Shown: in pieces, positions 15,920-24,029 of the stretch | Layout: each line of letters starts with the position of its first letter | Numbering within the stretch: the first letter of the stretch is position 1 | Position numbers and translations under genes: made by a program | From: an uncultured Oscillospiraceae bacterium | GTDB lineage: Bacteria > Bacillota > Clostridia > Oscillospirales > Acutalibacteraceae | Assembly: GCA_900548545.1 (NCBI GenBank) | Contig: URKX01000025.1 | Span: 1 to 36,773 of the forward strand | DNA length: 36,773 nucleotides | Direction: 5' to 3' | The notes under the pieces: generated by a model | The model's input: the letters and a program-made list of their open reading frames with translations, nothing else | Told to the model about the DNA's origin: nothing | The model's database searches: none

Positions 15920-17056
15920 TTAAAAGTGCAGCACCCGCCACCGCCGAATGTCGACCACATGCTTGGGGCACATTTCGTGACAACAGAAGCAGCGGATGCA
16001 GTTTTTATAGTGGATCACCGCTTTCCCATCCCGGATCTGGATGGTGTGCTGGGGGCAGCTTTCCGCACACTTGCCGCAGCCCACACACTCCGCTTTTCGG
16101 ATCTTTGGGGCAGGGGTGGTCAGTTTTTTTGCCGCCGGCCGCAGCACCTTGGGCAGCCGGTCGATAAAATCCGTGCTGGAGGCTTCCGCTTTCAGGAAAT
16201 CTGGCTGGGCCAGGGGGGCGATCCCCTCTTGCACCAAGCGGCACTCCTCCGGGGAGATGGGCCCCAGCCCCCGGCGGTGGGCTTCCTTCAGCATCAGGAT
16301 GCTCTCCGGCACAATGCCGATAAGGGACGTGGCGCACACGTCCAGGGCATAGGGGCTTTTGCTGGCTCCCAGCACCCCCAGCTTCCTAGGCTTCCCACCG
16401 GTGGGGCCGTTGCCCTCCATGGCCAGGATGCCATCCACAATGCACAGGTCTGGCTTTAAAAAGTCGCACAGGTCCACCAGCATCTCCGAGAAGGGCTGCT
16501 TCTCCGGGAACCGGCAGTGGAGCTCCGGCTTTTGCAGCCCGGGCACTGCGCCAAACAGGTTTTTCACAGCCCCGGAAAAACCCACCATGGAGTGGGTTTT
16601 CAGCTTGCACAGATCGATGAGGTAATCCCGGGTGAGGAAGGGTTCCGCCACGGAAAGCTGGCGGCAGCGCACTGCCCCCGGCAGGGAAACCTCCCGGCTT
16701 TTGCACTCTGTGTACAGGGTGAAGCCGCAGTCTTTGGCCATATCCGTGTAACCGCAGCCCCGGAAAATGGCCTTCATGGCAGCAGGGTTGTAAGGCCCGC
16801 CGGGGCTTTCGGCGATGACCACCTCTCCCCCGGCCTTCTGGACGCACTTGCCCACCGCGGCCACCAGGGCAGGGTGGGTGGCAATTGCAGCGTCAGGCTT
16901 GGAGCTGATCACCAGATTGGGCTTGATGACCACGGTCATGCCGGGGCGGATTTCCTCCCAGACCCCCAAGGCGGTGAAAGCCTCTTCCATTTGCCGCAGC
17001 AGCTCTTCCGGGGCGTACCCGCCGCACCGGGAGAGCCACACCACTTCCCCCGCCAT
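15920..17056 (-). CDS. DUF362-domain protein with two C-terminal [4Fe-4S] clusters
   Basis: A 378-residue protein of unknown reaction. The N-terminal and central part is a DUF362 domain (GMTVVIKPNLVISSKPDAAIATHP, then ESPGGPYNP and LCKLKTHSMVGFSGAVKNLFG). The C-terminal 60 residues are a bacterial-type ferredoxin with two classic clusters, CVGCGKCAESCP and CIRCFCCHEMCP. No signal peptide, so cytoplasmic; an electron-transfer or redox-maturation role is inference. Its ATG overlaps the aminotransferase stop by one base (TAATG) and AAGGGG precedes it. It therefore belongs to a three-gene unit with the Lrp regulator and aminotransferase. Confidence 0.9.
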   Translation of the reverse strand: MAGEVVWLSRCGGYAPEELLRQMEEAFTALGVWEEIRPGMTVVIKPNLVISSKPDAAIATHPALVAAVGKCVQKAGGEVVIAESPGGPYNPAAMKAIFRGCGYTDMAKDCGFTLYTECKSREVSLPGAVRCRQLSVAEPFLTRDYLIDLCKLKTHSMVGFSGAVKNLFGAVPGLQKPELHCRFPEKQPFSEMLVDLCDFLKPDLCIVDGILAMEGNGPTGGKPRKLGVLGASKSPYALDVCATSLIGIVPESILMLKEAHRRGLGPISPEECRLVQEGIAPLAQPDFLKAEASSTDFIDRLPKVLRPAAKKLTTPAPKIRKAECVGCGKCAESCPQHTIQIRDGKAVIHYKNCIRCFCCHEMCPKHVVDIRRWRVLHF

Positions 17057-18225
17057 TACAGCCCCTTCAGGAACGCTTCCATGCGCTCCAGAGCTTCGAT
17101 GATGTGCTTGGTGGAGTAGCAGTAGGAGATCCGCACAAAGCCCTCGCCGCTGGCGCCAAAGGCGTCGCCGGGCACCACGGCCACCCGCTGGGAGTGGATC
17201 AGCCGCTCGCAGAATTCCATAGAGGTGAGGCCCGTGCTCTTCACCGAGGGGAACACATAGAAGGCACCCTCCGGTTCAAAGCACTTCAGGCCGATATTGT
17301 TCAAGCCATCCACAATGAGCCGACGGCGCATATCGTACTGGCCCCGCATATACTCAATGTCATCGTCGCCGTTTTTCATGGCCTCAATGGCAGCATACTG
17401 GCTCATGGTGGGGGCGCTCATAATGGCGAACTGATGAAGTTTCGTCATCAGGGCGATGATCTCCTTGGGGCCCATGGCATAACCCAGCCGCCAACCGGTC
17501 ATGGAGTGGGACTTGGAGAACCCGTTGACTAAAATGGTCCGCTCCTGCATCCCGGGAATGGCGGAAAACGCCGTATGGGGCTCGCTGCCGTAGGTGAGGG
17601 AGGCGTAGATCTCGTCGGAGAGCACCAGCAGGTTGTGGCGTTCCACCACCTTGGCAATGGCTTCCAGGTCCGAACGGCGCATCACCGCGCCGGTGGGATT
17701 GTTGGGGTAAGGCAGGATCAACAGTTTCGTCTTGCTGGTGATCTTTGCCTCCAAATCTTCCGGGGTCAGGCGGAAGCTGTTTTCCGGCTTCGTTTCGATG
17801 ACCACAGGCACGCCCCCGGCCATTTCGGTAATGGGCACATAGCACACAAAGCTGGGCTCGGGGATGAGCACCTCATCCCCGGGGTTGATCAGGCTGCGCA
17901 CGCACAGGTCAATGGCCTCGCTGCCGCCTACGGTGACCAGGATCTCGCTTTCCGGGTCGTATTTTACATTGTAGTGGCGTTCGATATAATTGGAAATCTC
18001 CGCGCGCAGCTTGAGGAAGCCCCGGTTGGGGGTGTAGCTGGTGCGTCCTTTTTCCAAGCTGGTGATCCCCTCCTCCCGGATGTGCCAGGGGGTGTGGAAA
18101 TCGGGCTCGCCCACGGAAAGGGAGATCACGTCGTCCATCTCGTTGGCAATGTCGAAGAACTTCCGGATGCCCGAGGGCTTGATCCGCTTCACATTGCGGT
18201 TTACCAAAGTATCGTAATCAATCAC
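17056..18225 (-). CDS. PLP-dependent aminotransferase, class I/II
   Basis: A fold-type I enzyme of 389 residues that should transfer an amino group between an amino acid and a 2-oxo acid. It shows SVGEPDFHTP, TVGGSEAIDL (phosphate contact), PYPNNPTGAV, LSDEIYASLTY and the PLP lysine in VNGFSKSHSMTGWRLGY (about residue 237), plus FVRISYCYS for the substrate-carboxylate Arg. Substrate is not decidable; the family includes aspartate, aromatic and alanine aminotransferases. The start is a GTG (18225) with GAGGGAG eight bases before it. It begins inside the last codons of the Lrp gene (8-bp overlap), indicating coupling. Confidence 0.93.
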   Translation of the reverse strand: MIDYDTLVNRNVKRIKPSGIRKFFDIANEMDDVISLSVGEPDFHTPWHIREEGITSLEKGRTSYTPNRGFLKLRAEISNYIERHYNVKYDPESEILVTVGGSEAIDLCVRSLINPGDEVLIPEPSFVCYVPITEMAGGVPVVIETKPENSFRLTPEDLEAKITSKTKLLILPYPNNPTGAVMRRSDLEAIAKVVERHNLLVLSDEIYASLTYGSEPHTAFSAIPGMQERTILVNGFSKSHSMTGWRLGYAMGPKEIIALMTKLHQFAIMSAPTMSQYAAIEAMKNGDDDIEYMRGQYDMRRRLIVDGLNNIGLKCFEPEGAFYVFPSVKSTGLTSMEFCERLIHSQRVAVVPGDAFGASGEGFVRISYCYSTKHIIEALERMEAFLKGL

Positions 18226-18712
18226 ACAGATTGCTCCCTCTCTCGTCAATTTCCTCGTAATCGCTGGCAAACACCACGCCGCCATCCTTGTACTTGGTCA
18301 GCAGGAAGTGGGTGGCAGTGGACAGCACCCCGTCGATGGTGGCCAGACGCTTTGCCACAAACAAGGCAATATCCGACATGGTCTTGCCGGTGACTGTGAC
18401 AGACAAATCGTAGCCGCCAGACATGAGGTACACGCTCTCCACCTCGGGGAAGTTCATCACCCGGCTGGCGATCTCGTCGAAGCCAGTGTCCTTTTTGGGG
18501 GTGACCCGCAGCTCGATCAGGGCAGTGGCGCGGGGCACTTCGGTGCGCTCCCAGTTGATGAGGGCGTGGTATCCCTTGATGATACCCTCTTTCTCATACT
18601 TTTTGATGGCCTTCACCACATCTTCTTCCTTCTCCCCCAGCATGGATGCCAACTGGGCAGAGGTGAGATTGGCCTGGTCCTGTAACAGTTCCAAAAGCTG
18701 TTCCATTGCCAT
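18218..18712 (-). CDS. Lrp/AsnC-family transcriptional regulator
   Basis: A 164-residue regulator with an N-terminal winged helix (LLELLQDQANLTSAQLASMLG, then VVKAIKKYEKEGIIKGYHALI) and a C-terminal ligand-binding RAM/AsnC domain (ATALIELRVTPKKDTGFDEIA, VESVYLMSGGYDLSVTV). These proteins sense amino acids and often control a neighbouring amino-acid gene. Here it is the first gene of a unit with an aminotransferase. The start is ATG 18712 after AAGGAGGAG. After the usual domain end there are about 25 extra residues (LTKYKDGG to the stop), partly imposed by the overlap with the aminotransferase gene. Self-regulation is likely but not shown. Confidence 0.92.
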   Translation of the reverse strand: MAMEQLLELLQDQANLTSAQLASMLGEKEEDVVKAIKKYEKEGIIKGYHALINWERTEVPRATALIELRVTPKKDTGFDEIASRVMNFPEVESVYLMSGGYDLSVTVTGKTMSDIALFVAKRLATIDGVLSTATHFLLTKYKDGGVVFASDYEEIDERGSNLCD

Positions 18713-18775
18713 GGAAACACTCCTCCTTTTTTCTATAGAATAGACGCTTACCAAGGCGTCGCGGCAATCGTTTTT

Positions 18776-19609
18776 TTATTTCAAAGGCAGCAAAATGGGC
18801 TTGCGCTGCTCGTACAGGGCAACATAGCGGAAACCTGCCTCCTGCAGCATCTCCATGCCCTCTTCAATGCCCTTGCCCAGGTCCTGGGTACAGTGGGCGT
18901 CACTGCCCAGGGTGACCAGCTCGCCTCCCAGCTCCCGGTACCGGCGCACCAAGGGCAGGTCCGGCAGCGGCCGGCCGATCTTCTGCCGGTAGCCGGAGGT
19001 GTTCACCTCCAGGGCTTTGCCCGCGTCGATCAGCGCCCGGAAGATCTGGTCAATGGCCTCTTGGTGTTTGGCAAGGTCCACCGGGATGCCGTGCTCCCCC
19101 TGGATATACCGCAGGGGATAGGTCAGGTGGGCCAGGGTGTCAAACTGCCCCCAGGCAATGACCTCCAGCTCCTCCTCCCAGTAGGTGTTCAAGAGCTGGT
19201 CGATGAAATCCGGCGCAACCCGGGAGTAGTCCAGGAAGAAAAAGTCCTCATACCCCCGGATATTGTGGATAGATCCGATGACGAAGTCATAGTCCCGGCC
19301 CTGTAAGGCCGCCTGGGCAGCTTGGGGGTCCTGGTTGGGCTGGCCCAGCTCAATGCCCCGGTAAAACCGGGTAGCCGCCCCTTGGGGCGCCTTGTCCATG
19401 GGGGGATATTCCGCGGCCATCTCCTCCCAGGCCCGCTCCACCCGGGGGCGGTAACGGCTGGAAAAACCCTGGCACTCGCAGTGGTCGGTCAAGGTGTGGG
19501 CCCACAAGCCCAGCTCCTGGGCCCGGCTGCGCATGGCCAAAACAGAGTCGCTCCCGTCGGGAGAACAGTGGGAATGGTTATGGCAGTCACAGGCAAAACG
19601 GTATCGCAA
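18776..19609 (-). CDS. PHP-domain phosphoesterase, histidinol-phosphatase (HisJ) type
   Basis: A metal-dependent hydrolase of about 277 residues. The PHP metal motifs are all visible: DCHNHSHCSPDG at the N-terminus, TDHCEC, GIELGQP, GSIHNIRG, and near the end LGSDAHCTQDLG. HisJ removes phosphate from histidinol phosphate in histidine synthesis, but no other his gene is near, so the substrate is uncertain. Start choice: TTG 19609 has AAGGA about ten bases upstream and places DCHNH close to the N-terminus, as usual. GTG 19636 and GTG 19618 are in-frame alternatives. An extended -10 (TGG TAAGAT) lies roughly 55 bp upstream of the GTG. Ends 63 bp before the Lrp gene. Confidence 0.87.
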   Translation of the reverse strand: MRYRFACDCHNHSHCSPDGSDSVLAMRSRAQELGLWAHTLTDHCECQGFSSRYRPRVERAWEEMAAEYPPMDKAPQGAATRFYRGIELGQPNQDPQAAQAALQGRDYDFVIGSIHNIRGYEDFFFLDYSRVAPDFIDQLLNTYWEEELEVIAWGQFDTLAHLTYPLRYIQGEHGIPVDLAKHQEAIDQIFRALIDAGKALEVNTSGYRQKIGRPLPDLPLVRRYRELGGELVTLGSDAHCTQDLGKGIEEGMEMLQEAGFRYVALYEQRKPILLPLK

Positions 19610-19744
19610 AAGCGGCACTTCCTTTCCGGGTTTCACACAGCCTCACTGCCAGCGTTCCGGCACAGGCTTGAAGTTTATCTTACCACAAAAACGGGAAAAA
19701 GGGAAGGAAGAATGGGAAAAAACCGGGCAGAAACCATTCCGCGC

Positions 19745-19773
19745 TTGACAGGAAGCCCTCGATAGGCCATAAT
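19745..19773 (+). promoter_or_regulatory. Sigma-A promoter of the ACT/PFL operon
   Basis: TTGACA (19745-19750), 17 bp, CATAAT (19768-19773): eleven of twelve consensus bases at ideal spacing. It is divergent from the PHP-phosphatase promoter in a 200-bp region with no gene. Confidence 0.88.
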
Positions 19774-19808
19774 GAACTTCAAAGAGTTGTGAAAGGAATG
19801 GTAGGATC

Positions 19809-20090
19809 ATGGATAAAATGGAAAAAGCCGTCATCGCCGTCATTGGCAAAGATATGGTGGGGATCCTGGCAAAGGTTTCCGGGATCTGCGCGGAAAAAGG
19901 CGTGAACGTGCTGGAGGTGACCCAGTCGATTTTGCAGGATATGTTTGTCATGGTCATGCTGGTGGACATCACCCACGCCAGCGTTGCCGTGGCAGACTTG
20001 GCCGACGAGTTCGACCAATTGGGGGCAAGCTCCAATTTGAAGATCCACGTGATGCACGAGGACATTTTCAACTCCATGCACAAGATCTAA
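19809..20090 (+). CDS. ACT-domain protein (UPF0237 family)
   Basis: A 93-residue protein consisting of a single ACT fold: AVIAVIGKDMVGILAKVSGI, then NVLEVTQSILQDMFVMVMLVDI, with the conserved DMVGI turn where ACT domains bind an amino acid. It has no catalytic domain, so it is probably a free-standing sensor subunit. The start ATG 19809 follows AAAGGAATGGTAGGATC. It is followed 48 bp later by the PFL-family gene, a pairing seen in many Firmicutes and Archaea (from memory), suggesting that it regulates that protein. Confidence 0.93.
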   Translation: MDKMEKAVIAVIGKDMVGILAKVSGICAEKGVNVLEVTQSILQDMFVMVMLVDITHASVAVADLADEFDQLGASSNLKIHVMHEDIFNSMHKI

Positions 20091-20138
20091 ACACGCCTTC
20101 CCAAAACACCCTGAACTCATGGAAAGGAGCACCCCTTT

Positions 20139-21497
20139 TTGAATACAAACGAAATTTTAGAAACGATCCATATGATCGACAACGAAGACCTGGACGTGCG
20201 CACCATCACCATGGGCATCTCCCTGCTGGACTGCATCGACCCCGATGTGAACAAGGCCACTCAGAAGGTCTACGATAAGATCTGCCGCTATGCCCAAGAC
20301 CTGGTGAAGACCGGCGAGGACATCTCCCGGCAGTATGGCATCCCCATCATCAACAAGCGCATCTCCGTCACCCCCATTGCCATGATCTCCGGGGCCTGCC
20401 CTACGGCGTCCCCCATCCACTTTGCTAAGGCCCTGGACCGGGCTGCCCAAACGGTGGGCGTCAACTTCATCGGCGGCTACTCCGCCCTGGTCCACAAGGG
20501 CTTTGGCCCTGGTGACTACGCCCTGATCGAGAGCATCCCCCAGGCCCTGGACGAAACGGAACTGGTGTGCTCCTCCGTGAATGTGGGCACCACCAAGGCG
20601 GGCATCAACATGGACGCCGTGGAGAAAATGGGCCGCATCATCCAGGAAACCGCCCAGCGCACTGCCGACCGGGAGTGCATTGGCGCGGCCAAGCTGGTGG
20701 TGTTCTGCAACGCCCCCGAGGACAACCCCTTTATGGCCGGCGCCTTCCACGGCCCCGGTGAACCGGACTGCGTGATCAATGTGGGCGTTTCCGGCCCTGG
20801 CGTGGTGCGGGCGGCCATCAAGAAGCACGGGGACGGCTGCACCCTCACAGAGATCGCCGAGCTGATCAAGCGCACCGCCTTTAAGATCACCCGCATGGGC
20901 CAGCTGGTGGCCCAAGAGGCTTCCCGGCGGCTGTGCGTGCCCTTTGGCATTGTAGACCTGTCCCTGGCCCCCACCCCGGCCATCGGCGACAGCGTGGCCT
21001 ATATTTTGGAAGGCATGGGTTTGGAGCAGTGCGGCGCCCACGGCACCACCGCCGCTTTGGCACTGCTCAATGACGCGGTGAAAAAGGGCGGCGTCATGGC
21101 CTCCTCCAGTGTAGGCGGCCTTTCCGGCGCCTTTATCCCGGTCACCGAAGACGCCGGGATGATCCAGGCCGCCCGCAGCGGCTGCCTGACCCTGAACAAG
21201 CTGGAAGCCATGACCGCGGTTTGCTCCGTGGGCCTGGACATGATCGCCATTCCCGGCGACACCAGCCCCGAGATCATCTCCGGCATCATTGCCGACGAAA
21301 TGGCCATCGGCATGGTGAACTCCAAGACCACCGCCGTGCGTGTGATCCCCGCCGTGGGCAAACAGGCTGGCGAAGAGTTGGACTTCGGTGGCCTGCTGGG
21401 CAGCGGCCCCATTATGCCGGTGAACCCCGCCTCCCCCTATGAGTTCATCCACCGGGGCGGCAAGATCCCCGCTCCCTTGCAAAGCTTGAAAAACTAA
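20139..21497 (+). CDS. PFL family protein (UPF0210/DUF711)
   Basis: A 452-residue cytoplasmic protein of the UPF0210 family, whose fold is related to pyruvate formate-lyase/glycyl-radical barrels but whose reaction is not established. Recognisable segments are NEDLDVRTITMGISLLDC near the N-terminus, INKRISVTPIAMISGAC, NFIGGYSALVHKG, and the Gly-rich GASSNVGG-like region toward the C-terminus (here MASSSVGGLSGAF). No glycyl-radical RVSGY-type motif is visible, so radical chemistry should not be assumed. The start is TTG 20139, nine bases after AAGGAG; no ATG fits better. The gene is very GC-rich in third positions, suggesting high expression. It ends at a perfect terminator. Confidence 0.93.
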   Translation: MNTNEILETIHMIDNEDLDVRTITMGISLLDCIDPDVNKATQKVYDKICRYAQDLVKTGEDISRQYGIPIINKRISVTPIAMISGACPTASPIHFAKALDRAAQTVGVNFIGGYSALVHKGFGPGDYALIESIPQALDETELVCSSVNVGTTKAGINMDAVEKMGRIIQETAQRTADRECIGAAKLVVFCNAPEDNPFMAGAFHGPGEPDCVINVGVSGPGVVRAAIKKHGDGCTLTEIAELIKRTAFKITRMGQLVAQEASRRLCVPFGIVDLSLAPTPAIGDSVAYILEGMGLEQCGAHGTTAALALLNDAVKKGGVMASSSVGGLSGAFIPVTEDAGMIQAARSGCLTLNKLEAMTAVCSVGLDMIAIPGDTSPEIISGIIADEMAIGMVNSKTTAVRVIPAVGKQAGEELDFGGLLGSGPIMPVNPASPYEFIHRGGKIPAPLQSLKN

Positions 21498-21510
21498 TTC
21501 CCTCAAAGGA

Positions 21511-21544
21511 AAAAGGGCACCCAAAACTTTGGGTGCCCTTTTTT
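21511..21544. terminator. Bidirectional terminator between the PFL gene and the esterase
   Basis: Two 15-base arms pair perfectly around a 2-base AC loop, with T-runs in both directions (TTTTTT on plus, TTTTTCC on minus). It closes the plus-strand ACT/PFL operon and the converging minus-strand esterase transcript. The 70 bp from here to the esterase stop hold a second GC-rich stem without a T-run, and no gene. Confidence 0.92.
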
Positions 21545-21614
21545 GCTTGGCTGATTTAGGGAATGTCCCCGGCTCTTTTTCCAGAGGGTTATCCTCCCCC
21601 TCGCCGGGCTGTTT

Positions 21615-22922
21615 TTACTGTTTCATGCCCACGGTGTCCGCCAGCACTACAGGCTGGTGGTTTTCCTGGGTATAGGGTTCCCAGTGGGGCAGGCCCTCCC
21701 CGTTGGGGTTGCCGGCCTTGGCAAAGTTAGCCCAATAATTGCTCATCACCCGGGCCAGTTCCCTGTCGCAGTCCTCCCAGGGACGCCAGCAGCGGCCCAA
21801 GGTTTCAAATTCATACCACAGCTCACAGGAATGGAACGCCCCTGCGCCGTCGCCGGGGAGCTTCCGGTCAAAGAAATAGAAGTAGGCAGGCTTGCGGCCC
21901 AGATCCAGCTGGTTCTGGCAGAACCGGGCCCCGCTTTCCTGCAGCAGTGTCCCGCTCCCGATATCGTTACCCGTGGAGCCGATCATGTAGGCAATGTCGT
22001 GGATAGCGCCGGTTTCCGCCAGTTCGTCCACAGAGGCAGGCAGCAGCCAGCCGTCCTGGTGGGGCGTCCACCCCAGTCCAGGGCCGTTTACAGCATAGGC
22101 AGCATCCCGCAATTTCAGGGCAGGCACCTGCCGCAGCTCCTCCAAAGTGGATACCCCCAGGTGCTCCATCAGTTTCTGGGAGATCTCCCACAACTGTTCT
22201 TTCGAGGGGGTGGCATGGAGGGCGCGCAGCCCGCCGCCGCTCTGCAAAACAGCCCCTCGGACCATCCCCTTGGTCAAGGGGGAGGAGATCAAGTTCTGGA
22301 CGCTCATACAGCCTGCCGACTGCCCGGCCAAAGTGATCTTTGCCGCGTCCCCGCCAAAGGCAGCGATGTTCTCACGCACCCAATTCAGGGCAAACGCTTG
22401 ATCCAAAAGGCCGTAGTTGCCGGAAACGCCTTCCGTGTTCTCCTTTTCCAGCTCCGGGTGGGCAAAAAAGCCGAACACATTCACCCGGTAGTTGATGGAC
22501 ACCAGGATCACACCCTTTTTGGCAAAACCCTCCCCGTCAAATTCTTTCTCCGTGCCGCAGCCGTGCATGAACGCACCGCCGTGAATCCAGAACAACACGG
22601 GCAAATTGTCCCCTGGGGCAGCGGAGGCCGGAGTCCAAATGTTCAAATACAGGCAGTCCTCGCTTTCCGGTGGCACCATCTCATCGTAAAACTCTTTGCC
22701 GTAAAAATCCATGGAAGCCAAGTCCGCCTGGGGGCAACGAGGGCCAAACTTCTTGCAGTCCAGCACACCCTCCCAGGGGATGTGGGGCTGGGGACGGCGG
22801 AAACGGAGCTCCCCGACTGGCGGCTGGGCATAGGGTACGCCCCGGAAAATGACGGTCCGGCTGTCTTGGCTCAAAACGCCGGCAACAGCCCCTTGCTTTG
22901 TAACAACGGTGGTATTCAACAC
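21615..22922 (-). CDS. Type-B carboxylesterase (alpha/beta hydrolase)
   Basis: Hydrolyses carboxylic esters; no signal peptide, so cytoplasmic. The 435 residues show the type-B signature series: FRGVPYAQPPVGELRFRRP, SEDCLYLNIWTP, the oxyanion loop in FWIHGGAFMHG, NYRVNVFGFF, GNYGLLDQAFALNWVRENI and the nucleophile Ser in LAGQSAGCMS (about residue 200). A likely acid is Asp in GSTGNDIG and the His is in AFHSCELWYEF. The acid-to-His distance is only 44 residues, about half of that in characterised type-B enzymes, and the whole protein is 50-60 residues short, with no frameshift visible. The start is GTG 22922 with GGAGGAG before it. Natural substrate unknown. Confidence 0.9.
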   Translation of the reverse strand: MLNTTVVTKQGAVAGVLSQDSRTVIFRGVPYAQPPVGELRFRRPQPHIPWEGVLDCKKFGPRCPQADLASMDFYGKEFYDEMVPPESEDCLYLNIWTPASAAPGDNLPVLFWIHGGAFMHGCGTEKEFDGEGFAKKGVILVSINYRVNVFGFFAHPELEKENTEGVSGNYGLLDQAFALNWVRENIAAFGGDAAKITLAGQSAGCMSVQNLISSPLTKGMVRGAVLQSGGGLRALHATPSKEQLWEISQKLMEHLGVSTLEELRQVPALKLRDAAYAVNGPGLGWTPHQDGWLLPASVDELAETGAIHDIAYMIGSTGNDIGSGTLLQESGARFCQNQLDLGRKPAYFYFFDRKLPGDGAGAFHSCELWYEFETLGRCWRPWEDCDRELARVMSNYWANFAKAGNPNGEGLPHWEPYTQENHQPVVLADTVGMKQ

Positions 22923-22963
22923 AAACTCCTCCTTTTTATTTTCTCAGATATTTTCACAGCTTG

Positions 22964-23887
22964 TCAGCTGTCTTTCTGCTGCCCTTTCTCATCGCTCCGC
23001 CGGCTTTCTGAAGGCTCCTCCAAGGAGATGGGCTCTAACAGCCCCGCTTTCTCCGCGGCAGGAGGCAGTTCCTCCTTTTTCAGCCGGGGGATAAACCGGG
23101 GGGCAAACTTTCCCTTGCCGCGCCCCATGATATACAGGGCGCCGATCACGGAAAAGGTCACCGCGCCGATAAAGTTTACAAGCAAATCCTTCATGGTGTC
23201 GATCAAGCCGATATCCAGGTACCCCGGCCACGTTTCCCCGTTGACCACCACGCTTTCAATGGGCACCTGCACCGCCGTGTTGTGGCCGTCCGGATTTAGG
23301 TTTACCGAGGAAACCGTGTAAATCCAGGTGTCTTTCTGCATATCAGTGTGGAAAAAGGTATCCATGCCATATTCAAAAAATTCCCACAGCACGCCCACAG
23401 TCATGGAGAAGCAAAAAGCCACCAACGCCACAAAGGCAGGGGACAATTGCACCCGGAATTTTTGGGAACGGTTTAAAATGTCCACCATGGCAATGCCAAT
23501 GGCAGCCATCAAAAAGCCGTTCATCGTGTGGAGCATGGTGTCCCAAAACGGGATGAGGAGGTAATATTCCTGGATTTCCCCCAATATTTCCGCTGAAAAG
23601 ATAAACAGCAGGATGATGATTTCCAGAGTGTTTGGCACATCAATGTGAAGCCGGTGCTCCACAAAGGTGGGGATCATAAACAACACCAGGGTGAGCCCGC
23701 AAAGGAACACATTGTAATAATCACCCTTGAACACTTCCCGCACCATCACCAGCAGCACAAGCACCCGCAGCACCACATAGGTGGTGAACAGTGCAGGATG
23801 CTTACGCACATCCTGCCGCATCTGCGCCCGGGTTTCCCTTCCCTGCTGACGGCGCTGTTCTTTGGTCGTTGGAGCCTTTCGTTTCAT
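22964..23887 (-). CDS. Multi-pass membrane protein, DUF2238-like
   Basis: A 307-residue membrane protein with a very basic N-terminus (MKRKAPTTKEQRRQQGRETR), about seven hydrophobic segments and a charged C-terminal tail of about 50 residues rich in Glu, Lys and Ser. The central motif FWDTMLHTMNGFLMAAIGIAMVD followed later by GVLWEFFEYGMD resembles DUF2238/YjdF-type inner-membrane proteins; function unknown. Its conserved Trp, Asp, His and Glu in or near membrane segments may mark a site. The start is ATG 23887 after GAGGGATGTT. It lies 41 bp before the esterase gene on the same strand, so the two may be co-transcribed. An extended -10 (TGT TATCAT, about 23936) is a possible promoter. Confidence 0.72.
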   Translation of the reverse strand: MKRKAPTTKEQRRQQGRETRAQMRQDVRKHPALFTTYVVLRVLVLLVMVREVFKGDYYNVFLCGLTLVLFMIPTFVEHRLHIDVPNTLEIIILLFIFSAEILGEIQEYYLLIPFWDTMLHTMNGFLMAAIGIAMVDILNRSQKFRVQLSPAFVALVAFCFSMTVGVLWEFFEYGMDTFFHTDMQKDTWIYTVSSVNLNPDGHNTAVQVPIESVVVNGETWPGYLDIGLIDTMKDLLVNFIGAVTFSVIGALYIMGRGKGKFAPRFIPRLKKEELPPAAEKAGLLEPISLEEPSESRRSDEKGQQKDS

Positions 23888-23962
23888 AACATCCCTCTTT
23901 TCCAATTTGATTCCCTTTTAGATTTACCCCTATGATAACACGTTTCTGAAAAAAGGGGAAGC

Positions 23963-24002
23963 AAAAAAAGCGGTACCGCCAGGACGCGGCTCCGCTTTTT
24001 TT
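23963..24002 (-). terminator. Terminator after cinA
   Basis: AAAAAAAGCGG and CCGCTTTTTTT enclose an inner CCGC/GCGG stem. On the minus strand the structure ends in a long T-run 27 bp after the cinA stop. It is nearly symmetric and could work both ways. Confidence 0.88.
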
Positions 24003-24029
24003 CTCAACGATCCCCTCAGAGGGGCCGGC

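Noticed and set aside
20157..21524. 455-codon open frame on the minus strand opposite the PFL-family gene
   Set aside because: Composition is Gly/His/Ala/Val low complexity with no motif. It mirrors a GC-rich real gene with clear homology and has no ribosome site; it is an antisense shadow.
21657..23321. 554-codon plus-strand frame spanning the esterase and part of the membrane-protein gene
   Set aside because: It crosses two convincing minus-strand genes and their ribosome sites, and shows no domain. GC-rich DNA often leaves such frames open.
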